Shown here one piece after another: positions 11,904-24,961 of a DNA stretch of 64,000 bases. Location of the stretch: the NCBI RefSeq assembly GCF_029852145.1, contig NC_079977.1:20586781-20650780 (forward strand), read 5' to 3'. Every line of letters begins with the position of its first letter. Within the stretch, counting starts at the first letter, position 1. A program made the translations under genes and the position numbers. Source of the stretch: Microplitis mediator. Lineage: Eukaryota; Arthropoda; Insecta; Hymenoptera; Braconidae. Under the pieces are notes generated by a model that saw only the letters and a list, made by a program, of their open reading frames with translations, was not told the origin of the DNA and ran no database searches.

Positions 11904-12963
11904 ACAAATAAATTAAAGCTCTTAGTGCTCTACACGGTCGAAAGTGAAGTTTTAATATTTTTATGACCTTTTTCATAGAAAGTCTTATTATTTTTTATTA
12001 AAAAAAAAAATTAGACAGTACGTTTGAAAAAAATTGATTTTAAAAATGCTTCCGAAAAATTTCTAACCGTGAAATTTTTAATTAGGGATAATTCTGAACT
12101 TTAAGATAATCATTTCTGAAAAAAAAAACGTCAACTGCGAACATTTTTTGTAACTTTTCAAGGACTCTTTGAAAATGAGCTCTGGAAATTAATATTTGTT
12201 TGAAGTTTCAAAAACAATACTCGCAAAGTTCAAAATTGTCTCAAATTTGAATGTTTAGTCTTATGAACTCTTTCCGTCCATCATTAAATTAAGTATTTTC
12301 ATACATAAGCTGCTACTATATGATAATAAATAGTAAAAGAAAAGCGAAATTGAATTTCACAGTAATTTCAGTCGAACAATTTGAGAGCCAGCTGCTTTGT
12401 TTCGATATTCCCAAGCAAACACTCAAATGTAGTAATTGATCTATCGAGCTCGTACATGCCCGTATCCTCCAATAATATTGCTGCAACAGGACATCTCTGT
12501 ATTTCATTAATGAAAATATCTAAATAACAGTAAAGTTTACAAATGTTCTTTAAACCAGGACATGAAGTGGCTATAACAACATTATAAAACTGTAAAGTTT
12601 ATTTTGGTTACACTGAAATTTTCCGAAAACCCACAAAGTTTCCCATGAAATGTACGAGAAAATTAAAGCTGTTCGCAAAAAAAACTCACTAAAAGATTTC
12701 GACGTTTCGAAAACTATTCTATCTAGACATTTTCGGTGGCCAAAACTGATTGATGTATCAAACGTACAACTATCGATTTTGATTAAAGTATCATTAAGTT
12801 AAAAAAATCTCTTCCGTAAATATTTTTTCAAATCCTCAAAATAATAAAATAGAAACATTTTATGTAACGCTTAAGTATTCAAAATGAAAAGTTTTTGTTC
12901 TTAATCTTAGAATCGAATACATCTTTGATAAATTTTCAAAACAAATTTATTGATTTTTATCTC

Positions 12964-13020
12964 CAGTCTACGTGTGAGAAGATTTTAAACTAGACGCCAC
13001 CTGGCGGTCACTTAGGAAAC
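12964..13020 (-). promoter_or_regulatory. CTCF-like module 9
   Basis: Preceded by AAATTTATTGATTTTTATC; AGTCTACGTGTGAGAAGATTT; core GCCACCTGGCGG (12996-13007), the version closest to the vertebrate CTCF core; ends AGGAAAC. Confidence 0.88.
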
Positions 13021-13878
13021 AAATAATTGAAAATTCCTTTTCAAAATGAGAAGACAATAAATTGGCGTATCTACGGATGAATATATTATTTCATATAAAT
13101 ATTTACTGCTTATATTTTTTGTGATCAGAAAATGAATTTTCGAAATTTTGTAAACTTCATTTTTTTCGAACGAATAGATTTTTTAAATTTTTCTTTTCTA
13201 AATTTATCGACTTTTATACCTACGATTTATCATTACGAATTTTTCTATGCAACAAGTTGGTGAAGTGAATTCAATCATTTAGAAGCTACTTAAAAAATCT
13301 TCAAAATTTTTAATGAGCTTCAAACTGTAATTTGTCAGAAAACCCAATTCATTTTAAACAAAAGTAACGATAAATTTCTGAACATTGCAAGCAATCCACT
13401 CGTTCAGGTGAACCAATTGAATAGTTATGTCGGAAGAAAAGAGTAAATAAGCATGAATGCTGGAAAAGCTATTAATGTAGATCCTAAGTTGTATGTTTTT
13501 GGTTACACTCAACGATTAACGAAGAGTTTATTAAAAAGTTGTTAATTTTCGAAAATTATTCCGATCTATTCGGCTAGCAATGAACTCAAGTCTTATGACT
13601 ATCTTTAACTACGTTTCAATCTCCTGAAATTGGAGGGATATCATTATATTTGTATCTAAAATAATTGCAACTTAGTTATTCTATAAGACATATTTACAGA
13701 TCGAGAAATTTCAAAAATCTACTCTTCAAATTTCAAATAAATGATCAATACGTAGATCCTTTAATCACAACAATTTTTTTCATAATTGCCAGAGATACTC
13801 CAAATATTTTAGTATTCAAAAATATTGCTGACAATTTTCTATATATATAAACACCAAATTTATGTGCTTTAGGTACCA

Positions 13879-13934
13879 GTCTTACTATGAGAAGATGTTT
13901 TTTCAAAGCCATCTGTTGTCAGTAAGTAGAACTA
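13879..13934 (-). promoter_or_regulatory. CTCF-like module 10 (core damaged)
   Basis: GTCTTACTATGAGAAGA and the final AGAACTAAA are good, but the core is GCCATCTGTTGT (13908-13919), so the right half of the core is lost. Probably weak or dead. Confidence 0.65.
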
Positions 13935-14896
13935 AAATGACTAAAAATAACTTCTAACAAAATTATGCGAAGTTTTTCCGAATTTCGGGCATTGTTATTT
14001 TTCTTGTTCAAAATTGTGTTTTTTTTATTCAAATTTTTAAATATCTAAGCGATTTGGAGCACATGCTTTTAAATAATATCCGAACGACAGAATAAGTCTA
14101 ATATCGTTCGATGACTGGAGTTAGTAAAACATTTAATATTAAATTTTGATTAATGTTGAATTCTTATCCACGACCCTTGTAAGCTAACTATTTTACATCT
14201 TGTGGTATGGTTGCGATGAAGAATAGACTCAAACTCGAAAACAAACCCAAAAGACAAACTCAAACGACCATGGCATGTAAAAATCCAATTCAATCTGCCA
14301 TATGAATATAGAAATGGCCATTAATATATATTTTACTATTTGTTTTTTTTTACTTAACCATTTAGTAAGAAATCGCAGTCAATTATGTGTCATTCTAAAC
14401 TTCGAACATGAAGTGTAGGATTGCAAAAACATCTTTATGGAATTTCTTCAAAACGATAAGAAATTTCTGTCAACCATAAAACCATCAAGCATTTTTGAAT
14501 ACTAATTAACCATATGATGATATTCCACGAAGACAGAAATATATGGCTTTGAAATGCTCATGACGATTCCATAAAACGGTGAATATTAAATTCAATTATC
14601 TAATGACCAAGGATATTTACTGCGCTGGAAATCAAAAGTGCTTGCGCCTTCAGATCCCGATGTACTAGACATATATATTTCAAAGTAAGTCATAAAAAAA
14701 TCAATCCCTCAATAAAATCCCTAGATTGTGAAAAGCAGAAAATAAAAATTCATGAACCTGAAAAAATTTCCAGATTTTAATTATTTGATTTGTATTTTTA
14801 CTTTTTATACATAAATCCATAATAATAATGAATTTCACAAGTAGTAAAAATTACGACATCAAATGTATCCAATTCGAGCTCTTATGCATTTGCTCC

Positions 14897-14958
14897 GTCG
14901 TTCTACCTGAGAGAAGTCTAATTGCTCGGCGCCACCTAACGAATAACTGACGAACTAA
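14897..14958 (-). promoter_or_regulatory. CTCF-like module 11
   Basis: ACCTGAGAGAAGTC, core GCCACCTAACGA (14931-14942), then CGAACTAA. Two core substitutions against the majority. Confidence 0.75.
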
Positions 14959-15156
14959 CCGCTATCTGAGTGCCATAGCAACCGGAAATCTACTTTCTTC
15001 TAAGCCGATAATGAAATTATAATAACAGTAAAGTATGTACATGTGATATATATGACTGACAAAAAAATATCAAAAAAATCTGATATGAATAATAAACGGA
15101 TTTTTGGGTTGCTAATTAGAAAGTATGGAAGAGTAAGCGATCATACTATGGACAGT

Positions 15157-15737
15157 AGCGTGTTTCGAAAAACATAAAATGTTTTTCTTTATGGTATCCT
15201 AAAATTGAAAGTATAACTGAACCTGAAAATTTTGGTACCAATCCGAACTCTTAATAATAATATTATGGTTTGCCTCAATTAATTTTTCTATTTCCCATTT
15301 AAATAAAACGGAAAAAAATTAGTACAAAAGTATTTTCGAGGTCGAAAATGTATTCACAACAATTTTTTCGAGCTCCTTGAGCTCGAAAACAGCGGGAAGT
15401 TTTGGGGGTGGTCCGCAGGGTCAACCGATAGACCGATTTTTTTTAGAATTTTGCAGCTCACAAACCAATTAACAAAATTTTATTCACGATAAATGTCTTC
15501 GTAGGAAATTGAACGCTCTAAAAAAAAGTTTTCTATCATTTTTTAATAAATCCAACTGTTCAAAAGTTATTTGAGCTTATAGTCGAATGTATAGTAAATT
15601 TTAAGATTTTTTTACTGTTCCGGCTAAACTATCAGTCTTATCACAATTTGTCATTAAACTTTTTTGAAGTTAATTTATTTCCTTACAATGTATATCGATA
15701 AAGTTTTCCGGAATTCCGCATTTCGCAAAACACCCTA
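15157..15737. mobile_element. hAT-like insertion with 9-bp flanking repeat
   Basis: Comparison with the paralogue at 8.37 kb shows extra DNA here. ATGGACAGT is present on both sides (15148-15156 and 15738-15746). The ends look like imperfect inverted repeats: AGCGTGTTTCGAAAAA, and the complement of TTTCGCAAAACACCCT. An 8-9 bp duplication is compatible with hAT elements. No frame is seen. Internally it has the GAGCTCCTTGAGCTCGAAAA palindrome near 15370. Confidence 0.6.
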
Positions 15738-15763
15738 ATGGACAGTGATTTATTTTACCTTCC

Positions 15764-15820
15764 GGTCCAAGTATGAGAAGATCTTAGTCAAAAGCCTCCT
15801 AGCGGGTAATTTTGTAACTG
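15764..15820 (-). promoter_or_regulatory. CTCF-like module 12
   Basis: GGTCCAAGTATGAGAAGATC, core GCCTCCTAGCGG (15794-15805) with T for A at the fourth base, then GTAACTG. Same altered last box as its paralogue, module 6. Confidence 0.83.
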
Positions 15821-16896
15821 ATTTTTTTTTTTTAATTAGCGGCCTAATTTTAGTGTCCGATCTCTGAAGTAAAAGATTTTGACTCAAAAGCATCTGGTGA
15901 AGAATTGTGAATTAAATTTTCAAAATTTTGAACTTTGATGGTTTTTTATAATGCGGGGTCATATTTTATGAGAAAATTCGTAATAAATGAATGAAAAGTG
16001 ACATTTGGCTGACGAATTTAGAATTCATGAAGTTTAAGAAATCGGCATTGGCTTACCTTCTTCATTGCTTCGAGTAAATTGAGTATTTACGATTTATGTT
16101 TCTCATGTCTACGACATTAAATCTTGGATTATCAATCAATCCAAAATATGATTTTCAAATGGCAAATCGAATCGTCAAACTATTTCTAGTCATATATTTT
16201 GTCTGTTATTTAATACAGAGTCATAGGACTTAATAACTTTTCACTCATGACCGAAATGGAATGTTAATCAATATTATGCTTAAAGTGTAACTCAATTGAT
16301 GGGCAATCTTGAAGATTTCATCAATGAGTATATAGAGAAGTAGTTTTGCTTCATGGCAAATAGAACAGATATTCGAAACATACCCACTTTATTCAATTTC
16401 AGTACAAATATATGTGATGAATCACAATAATGGAAAACTTTATGAAAAGTATGAATTTTAACATTCTCTGAAAATTTAATATTCCCCACAAACAAAATTT
16501 TAACCTTGCACGTAAGTAATGAAATATAATCGAGTCGGATCTTAATGATTCGGCGAAAAAAACCAGCAATTAAATTGCCATGGTGCTAATTAAATTTGGC
16601 CTTACTACTTGACTTAGTAATTCCAGCTAACATAATTTTTAGATGTACAAATTTCGCAAGTTATCGAAAACCCGAAATCCGCATTATTAAAAAATCGCAA
16701 TTTTATTATAATTTTTCGAAATTACTTTGATAGATCCAAAAGACTGTGACTGTGAAATTTCAGCATCAGAACGTTCGTTTATTCAAAACAATTTCAAGGA
16801 ACAAATATTTCTTTATGAAAATTCTAATTTTTTGGTTTGTATATTTCATGAGTGATATCTCTTAACTTGTAAGAAATTTATTGATTTGAATTCCCG

Positions 16897-16952
16897 GGTC
16901 ACATATGAGAAGATTTCAATTTCGCGCCATCTAGTGGTGACTGTGGAACTAA
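16897..16952 (-). promoter_or_regulatory. CTCF-like module 13
   Basis: AAATTTATTGATTTGAA tract, GGTCACATATGAGAAGATTT, core GCCATCTAGTGG (16926-16937), TGGAACTAA. A near-consensus copy. Confidence 0.9.
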
Positions 16953-17409
16953 TTTCAAAAATAAATTTAATGATTCAAAAATAATCGAACTAGTAAATGA
17001 TATCGATACCTATCCCATGGGAGTTTTATTAGTTTGTATTTTATAGAAAAAAAATAATATTACTGAGTAAAAGAAAAAAGTTACAATTAACTATTCGGAA
17101 TTAGGGGCGGCAATGAAAAACGTATTATAACATTGATACTTTGTTTTTATTTTTAAACACATTATTCTGCTACCTTTAATAAAAATGGATCCCACCAAAA
17201 ATACAAAAGATAAAAAATCCTGAGATTAGAATTAAGAATTAAGTTTATTTTTTATCAATACAGTAAAACTTATTGAAAAACCTGAACCTAAGATCGCTAG
17301 GAGCATTTAAATGAACTACTTATGTGAAGTATTCAACATTGTCTCCATAGAACCAACAATCTTAATAATTAGACTGTCTGAATAACTAAATTTATTGGCC
17401 TTAGTTACC

Positions 17410-17456
17410 GGTCTGACTATGAGAAGAAATAGCCATCTAGCGGCAATTTCATAAAC
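17410..17456 (-). promoter_or_regulatory. CTCF-like module 14 with shortened gap
   Basis: GGTCTGACTATGAGAAG is followed by only 5 nt before the core GCCATCTAGCGG (17432-17443), against about 13 in the others. The last box is degraded to ATAAAC. A natural spacing variant. Confidence 0.8.
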
Positions 17457-18427
17457 GAAAAACCCAAAAACTTTGAAACGAAATTTCTGAAAGGGAAACT
17501 TTTTTTCTATTCATTTGACGAACAGTTGATTTATTCAGTAATAAATTGATGTTTGATAAAATTTTTGATTCAGACATTCTATTTGCTTCATAATTATAGA
17601 GACTCAACAGTCAAAAACTATAAAATTGGAATCTTATATACTTACTATTGTGAAGAATAAAATTAGTCATTTGGATTATAACGTAAGTTTATTTATGTTA
17701 AATGTACAACAGTGATAATCGCAATCTATGATACACAGTATATGCGACGATAGCTCGCGCGAAAAAATGAGAATAAAGAAAATCATATCGTCATACGATG
17801 CAGGCTTCACGAAGATATTGCTACTTCTCCAACACACAAGACAGAAATAATAGAAAATTTTAATGCGCGATTTTCAAATGAATATATAGACTCCAATCAG
17901 GAAAGTCACAGTTTCAAATTTACCTGCGAGAATAATTTTACAACAAGGTGTAAATATCGTAACAAAATGCAAAAGAAATGATAAAAACGGTAAAGATCGT
18001 AATTTTAAAAATATATGAACCAGAATACTATTAAAAATTTAACCGCAACAAGCAGAATTGATAAATAAAGAATCGCTCTATTGCATGCATATAAAATCAC
18101 TTCATACAAAGTGTCGATATTTGAATTTATTTCTATTTCTTCTCATATAAGAGTTAGTAATCGAAGGCAAGATTATACTCAAGACTAAAAGAGATATACA
18201 AAAAAGAAACTTAGAAGCGATTGAAATCGAATGAATTACTAAAATCCCATACCGAAACAGAAAATACTCATTTAGAATTTTAAAACCAGAATTATCAACT
18301 CGTCGTCAATTTTTACTCGTGTTAACGAAGTTATTGATGTACTGCATGGAAATCAAAATTTTCGGTTTATCTAGTTGAAATTCACAATAATTTCGTTCAT
18401 AAGACAGAAATTTATCTATTTTAGTGA

Positions 18428-18486
18428 CCAACTTACTTGTGAGAAGATTTTCATTCGACGCCATCTAGCGGTGACTATGGAACTAA
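18428..18486 (-). promoter_or_regulatory. CTCF-like module 15
   Basis: ACTTACTTGTGAGAAGATTTT, core GCCATCTAGCGG (18460-18471), 7 nt, GGAACTAAT. Close to consensus in every part. Confidence 0.9.
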
Positions 18487-19343
18487 TTTTCAAAATAATG
18501 AAATAATGAGTGAAGCTTGTAAATATTTACTTACTTTTTTTTCAATAAATATGTGCTAAATTTTCTAAAACAAAATTACGGCGAAGAAAAATTTTATTAA
18601 TATATCGCAATAAAACTTGCGGTTGATAAATTTAGTTAAAAATACAAGATTAAGACCTTGTAATTATTAAAGTAATAAATCCTAATTTGTCAGAAGAAGA
18701 CATCGTCAAATAATTATAAACATAATAATTTCCCCAATGTTCCATTGAAAAGATAGTAAAATAACTCGATACTAAAACAAATTGGACAAGAACAAATGTA
18801 TTCAGGCACCCAAAAAAGTAAGTACCATTTCAAAATTTCAGTCCACGACTGAGCCAATAGCCAATCAGAGCAAAATGATTTTATATTTACTCAACTGTCG
18901 ATACTTTAATATTCCTGAGTAAGTCGTTTCATCGTTTGATTATGAAAGATCGAGAAATAGTCAGTACAATAAACATACAAATCCATGATCATCCGTCGAT
19001 AATTGCCAATAATAACTTATACAAACTGGATTTCTGATAATAAAAAAATTCTGTTTAATGATTATAATCAAATAGTCATATGAGTTTTGAACAAAGATAA
19101 AAAAAAAATATGCATGTACTATATATCACTTCCGACTGTCACTCTGCAAAGAAATTCACTTAATTTAATAAGATTTTGATAGAGAAATCATTGAAAATGC
19201 GGCTCGTAAGAATAGACTGGAACTAAAACTAAAATTTTTAGTTTCATTTACCATCAGCAAACTTATAATTTGAAACAGGACATTAACTATTTGATATACT
19301 GAAAATGAATTCAGTAAAACAAATTTATTGATTATAAACTCCA

Positions 19344-19400
19344 GTCTACATGTGAGAAAAAGTCATGCCCTGTGCCATCTAGCGGTCACTTCGGAAACTA
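19344..19400 (-). promoter_or_regulatory. CTCF-like module 16
   Basis: AAATTTATTGATTATAAA tract, AGTCTACATGTGAGAAA, core GCCATCTAGCGG (19374-19385), CGGAAACTA. Left flank resembles that of module 9. Confidence 0.88.
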
Positions 19401-20323
19401 AAAAATCAAACCCGTTTCAAACACTAACTTTAACGCTGAATCGAAGTATATATCTGTGAATAATTGATTTAATGCATACATATACATTTTACATAACTTA
19501 TGGAATTTAAGAAAATATTTTAAAGAATTACTACGATATTTTTTCCATCATATGATTTTTCTTTTTACTTTCGTTGGATATTTTTATTTTTGCTAATATT
19601 TGTATTCCCAAAATGAGGAACGTTTTTTATTTCAACTTCTACAAAATTAACTGAATGTTAATTTTAGGTATAATAATAAATTATTGACTTTTTGTAACAT
19701 AAAATTTGCACAACACTTGTCCATTTCAATCAGTTTTGGAATCGTAGACCGGACATTCCTTTCCCGCACAAGTTTATGATAACCTCGAAGATTTTAAAAA
19801 ATACGAACATTACCACAGCAGTTGACGTTCGAAGTTCGTTCGTCATTCTCATCACAAAACGGTGACCAAAATTAAATGTGAAAATATTGAATTTATATTT
19901 CGGGTTTCCATTGCGATCATTTCGGAAAATTCTTCCCAACGACTGTTGAGGGAACAAATAATACGTAAAAAAAATTAATATCGTACATTAATATTTAGTT
20001 GAAGTAATCACCTGTTGTTCAACTTTAAGAATTAGTGATCAGACTCATCAAATCACGCATTGTCAAGAGCTTCTAAAATATTTAGTATCTGTATCTATCG
20101 TTTTTCGACGTTGAAACAATCTCTAAATATCATTTAGTCAAACCCATCTGCATCGGATAAGAAACATAATATTTTTCGGAGTTGAAACTCCAAAAAAGGA
20201 TTATTATTTTTCCATAAACCTAGATATTAAGATTCACATTTTAACTATCGGACCATAATTATCACAATACGAATATTTATAAAAATATACTAGAATTATC
20301 AAATTTATTTGTTTTAAATAACA

Positions 20324-20380
20324 GTCCAAGTATGAGAAGTTTTTCAGCCAAAGCCATCTAGCGGTAGGTAACGGAACTAA
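20324..20380 (-). promoter_or_regulatory. CTCF-like module 17
   Basis: AAATTTATTTGTTTTAAA tract, AGTCCAAGTATGAGAAG, core GCCATCTAGCGG (20353-20364), CGGAACTAA. Its right spacer (about 20520-20640) is related to 32560-32670, although no module accompanies it there. Confidence 0.9.
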
Positions 20381-21301
20381 AATAAATAAAAATGTTTTAA
20401 CGAAATAATGCTGAATTTTTTCAAAATCTATGGCCTTCTTATTCGTTTTGATGATAATTTAATAATTTCCTTATTTTCCAGACTCATAACGTAGTCATAC
20501 AAGAGATGAAAAAAATTTTTGTTTATACAAATAGTCGAGTGCCAATAAAAAATTCATGAGATATCGTAACATTATTGACACAGAAACCGACTGATAGAAA
20601 AAAAATTTCTTTATTCAGCTCACTACTGATAAAATTACTAAAAGCCGAGTTCAAAATAGGCACATATCTTATTAATGCTGCTCAGAAAGTGGCCTACAAA
20701 AATTTCTTCAACATATGTCCGTTTTATGTGGCTCGGCAACTAGTCATTATATTGCTTGGATCATTACTATTACTATCTTCAAATACTTTATGATCGTAAA
20801 TATATTTGTGCAGAAATTTATGAAAATAAAGAAAAGAAATATAAAATATTTACCTTAATATGTACGAAATAGTTGAAGTCATACTTGGAAAATTTCAATG
20901 AGTGAACTATGTGATGTCGATTAATAATTATAAATGATGGTTCGTTAAAAACGACAAGTTTGTTTCGGTCATTCATTACCGTTTGAATAATCAAATAGTG
21001 GTATTGACAATCTGAATATTTGAGTGATTGTGTTACTACTTCAATATCATCTTGGCGCGGAATTTCAAACCGAGCTCAAAAGTGTGCGAAATTGAAAAAT
21101 CTACTGAATCAAACTTACACTACAGTTAATTCGTCGGAACGAATTAATATGAACTGCCCGATAATTTACTTTGTGATGCACTATTTTCGTATAAATATTA
21201 TCGATTGTCCAATTTATTGTAGACGTTAAATGTCAGAAAATAATAATATGAATTATTATGAAAATTTACTTCGATTACCAAATTTATTTATTTGATTTAC
21301 C

Positions 21302-21358
21302 GGTCTGAGTATGAGAAGATTTAATTTCTAAGCCATCTCGCGGAACTGTGCTAAACTA
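21302..21358 (-). promoter_or_regulatory. CTCF-like module 18
   Basis: AAATTTATTTATTTGA tract, GGTCTGAGTATGAGAAGATTT, core GCCATCTCGCGG (21332-21343; C for A in TAG), GGAACTG directly after the core, then CTAAACTAA. Confidence 0.82.
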
Positions 21359-21576
21359 AACTACCTAAAATTAACAGTAAATTAAATTACGTGAGCCACA
21401 GTATTTTTGAACTGTTTGATTTTTGATGAGAGTCTCTATTGAACGGAAAAACTTAGAAATCAATTTAATTCGATTCAAAATATTTGGAAGATCTGGTACT
21501 TAGAAGATTCCGATAAGATTTCTTCACTGGTACCATCTTAAGGGGGATAGCCACTGTGAGGATCGAAAAAATAGGT

Positions 21577-21719
21577 GATTTTCGGGAATTTTTAACTTCC
21601 TGCTAAGAAAATCGACGATTTTCGAAAAATTGGGAAGTTATTGTTTTCACCCCGATTTTCGAAAGTCGAGTTTTCATCAGATGTCGACGTTTTGAGATCC
21701 TAGGAAGCTATTCTGACTA
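21577..21719. repeat. Dispersed repeat next to GT tract
   Basis: Contains GGGAAGTTATTGTTTTCACC and CATCAGATGTCGACGTTTTG. The same sequence occurs inverted at 32377-32497. With the GT microsatellite and AACTCTTTGTAACTTTTTAACG that follow, it looks like one end of a widespread insect repeat. Confidence 0.6.
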
Positions 21720-21738
21720 TTTTCAGAATGATGTCCGA

Positions 21739-21743
21739 GTGTA

Positions 21744-21799
<56 letters not shown>

Positions 21800-21818
21800 T
21801 GTGTATGTGTGTGTGTGT
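21739..21818 (+). repeat. (GT)n microsatellite
   Basis: About 80 bp of GT/TG repeat with a few TATG interruptions, between the dispersed repeat and the possible LTR. Confidence 0.95.
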
Positions 21819-21839
21819 AAACTCTTTGTAACTTTTTAA

Positions 21840-22229
21840 CGCAAATGCTTAAGAATTTTTGACTTTTTTACCATTAGAATATCAATCAATCAAATAAAAT
21901 ATATTTATTAAGTTAACTCTATTATGAGAATCTGGAGCTATGAATTCTATCTTTTTCTATTGTAACAAATGTGAAACTGATCTTTTTAAATATTTGAATA
22001 GCCAGAAAACAAATGCCTTTTTCTCTTGTTTTATAAATGCGCGACTAAAGTCAGTCTTATATTGACAACTAAACAGCAAACATTGTATCAATAAACTGTA
22101 TATTGATTGCCTTTCTTTTGCTGCTGTTAATTGTGGTGTTGTGATTTCTAATATAAGTGTGTTATTGTAGTGTATAAGTTATATTGATTTATAAGATACC
22201 AGTTACTACAATTTGGTGTCAGAAGTACG
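21840..22229 (+). mobile_element. Possible solo LTR with primer-binding-like site
   Basis: The segment has an AATAAA-like signal in ATCAATAAACTG (near 22090) and ends AGTTACTACA (22201-22210), followed after 3 nt by TGGTGTCAGAAGTACG (from 22214). A TGGTGTCAGAAGT string right after an LTR is typical of tRNA primer-binding sites in insect LTR retrotransposons. No gag-pol frame follows within the window, so it would be a truncated remnant. The left boundary is not clear because repeat sequence runs into it. Confidence 0.35.
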
Positions 22230-22884
22230 TAACCTTCGTGTATCGTGTGTACTTACAAATATAAAATTAAAAAAAAAAATATACATATCTGTCAATATAT
22301 CGCGACGCAATGGGAAAGGCAAAAGTTTGAAACGATCGTGTTTTTGATATTAAACAAAGACGTAAATTCAGTGATCAATTAAACGAGTTTAGTGAAAACA
22401 TATTTTTTTTAATTTGTGAAAAATAAACTATCATAAGCGATATAGTTTATTTTTCAGAGTGGAAATTTTTTAAGAAGTGATTACTAAAGTATACATTTCT
22501 TATAATTCCACAAACAGAAATTTCTGAGAGATGAATCGGTGACGAGGCTAGAAAACAGCGTGTGAGGAAATCGTTTAAAACAAACGGTGTCTTCGTGACT
22601 CTCCACTACAAAGAGGCGACATCATGGTTTAAAACACTGAAGCAAGGCTTTAGTAAATTTCAGGTTTCCATTTATTTTTTCTTCAGAAACCCCAAACAAA
22701 TCCACGAACACGCAGTAGATCACAGAATTATCAATAGTCACGATGTCATTCAATTCTAACACCAAAGTCATTTTCATATTTAAAACTCCTGAAGGTAAAG
22801 AAATAAAGTTTCTAGCTCATTACCAAAAACAGTACTTAGAAATAATAATTTTCAGTGAAAACGAAATTTATGTAATTTATATCA

Positions 22885-22944
22885 CATTCTAAATGTGAGA
22901 AAATTTTACAGTAAGCCGCCACCTATCGGAAATTTCGTCAACTA
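22885..22944 (-). promoter_or_regulatory. CTCF-like module 19
   Basis: CATTCTAAATGTGAGAAAATTTT, core GCCACCTATCGG (22918-22929; T for G), CAACTA. A weaker copy. Confidence 0.75.
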
Positions 22945-23492
22945 TTTTTTCATGAACTCAGAAAATCAGTTTACAAAATTTAATATTTGTATTCAAAGAT
23001 AATATCTCTAGTATTTAATTTTAAAAAACAAAATTTTCACAAAAAGAAAAATCCTAGAAACTTAAGACTTTGAGGTTTGCTTAATGTTACTAATTTGCGA
23101 AAGTGATTAAATATTAACAAGAGAGTTTTTCAGAGAAAGAGAAACCGAAATCTATTAAAATTTAGATCAATCTGAAAAAGTCTGTACGATATTTTTTTTC
23201 GACGAATACACATTCAATTGATCGATCGAATGATCCAACAAAGTTTGGAATACATCAAAGTCATTCTGAAAGTTTCAAAATTAACAAAACGAAATTTTTT
23301 CCAGAACAAATTGAAAGCGATAGAATTGAACAGACAATTAATAACAGCTAGTAAAAAAAAATTATGTTTTAAATAAATTTTTCAACATTTTTGAGACTTT
23401 TCTCTCGAGTCATGCTCTGCATTACACTGATAGAAGGATTTTTTTGTATTTAAAAAGATTTGTTAATATTTAATAAATAATTTATTAGAGGA

Positions 23493-24396
23493 TACCCGCA
23501 TGGAAAAGCTATATATTGCTAAAAGTATATAAAAAAATATATGGTAAATATGTGATAAATATATAGCGGCAAAAATATCTATATTGAAAAATATATGTTT
23601 TTTACATATATTGGATTATATATTTATCATAATATATTTACTTGTATATAATGTTTTGTATTTTTCTATATATATTATCTCATATAATGCTCAATATATT
23701 CTTATCATATATGGATAGTATATATATAATTTATAAGTATAATATAATAAACTTGATATATATATCCATATATTTTGACTCATATAATTAGTGGTATATG
23801 GTCTCTATATAATTGATTATATATGAAAGAATTTATATGATTAAATATATGGTTCGCGGTATATTGGAATTATATTTTTCCAGTATATCAAAACTTATAT
23901 TTTTCGCAATATATTGAAAATTTTATTTTTTAATATACTTTTTCAATTTCTACACAATTCCACAAAAAAAAGTCAAATTTATTATTTTTTCTCCTTCTTT
24001 TCATTGACCTGATATTTACTGGCAATAACTTAAGAAAAGTAAAAAAAGTGCCATATATTTTACAATATATTGGAAACCATATATTTTGCAATATATTGGA
24101 AAACATATATAAAAAATATAAAAAATACTATATATTAATTAATATACTACTTTCAATATAATATATCAATATAAAAAAGATATATTAAAATATATATGTA
24201 AAAAATACATAAAAAGTCATATATTGATAAATATATTGATAATATATTCTAGCAATATATTTTTTTTCAATATATTATCATATATTAATACAGCAAAAAT
24301 ATAAATATTATTTTATTATTGTACAATATATCACATTATAATATTCATATATTCTATCATATATGTTTTCACATATAAAGTTTTTTCATGCGGGTA
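23493..24396. mobile_element. AT-palindromic TIR element C1
   Basis: Ends are TACCCGCATGGAAAA and TTTTTTCATGCGGGTA. The 904 bp between are almost wholly ATATATTG/CAATATAT strings that can pair with each other. Same family as 43867-44780. Nested in element D. Confidence 0.8.
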
Positions 24397-24961
24397 GGTC
24401 CTTAACAAATATTTATTAACAGTTAATAAATCATTTATTAGCAGTGATTTTTTTGTGCTAACCAAATATTTATTACTATTTAACAAATGATTTATTAACA
24501 TATAAAAAATAATTTATTAATATTTAATAAATCATTTATTAGTATTTACACACTGGATTATTAATATTTAAAAAATTCCTCTTATTATTTTTAGAAAAGT
24601 TTTACATTAATCTTCTCGTGATGGGAAATCTGTAAATAAAATAAAATTATTTATCAATAATAAAATTATTTGAAATAATTTTTTGAGAATAATGAATTGA
24701 ATTTAAAAAAATAAATAGTTGTAAAATAAAAAAGAAACCTACATATTCATTATATTATTTATTGAAACGAAGTCGTAAACCAACACTAGGGATTATTTCT
24801 TTTTGGGTCTCTTCTCGAGTTTTAGTAAGGAATTCACCAAGGATTTCAAAGTCAGTTATATGGTTTACTAGAGTGGGAATACAAAAGTAAATTCATAAAT
24901 TTAGTGTTAATTTTAGAAACGGAATATAAAAAATAAAATAGGATGACAAGACAATGAATAG

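Larger units (their letters stand above)
15105..17050 (+). repeat. Segmental duplication block with modules 12-13, copy 2
   Basis: Paralogous to 8328-11300: GAGTAAGCGATCATACTATGG near 15131, module 12 and its right flank to about 16130, then ATAATCGAGTCGG near 16527 and module 13. Interrupted by the insertion at 15157-15737. Confidence 0.7.
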
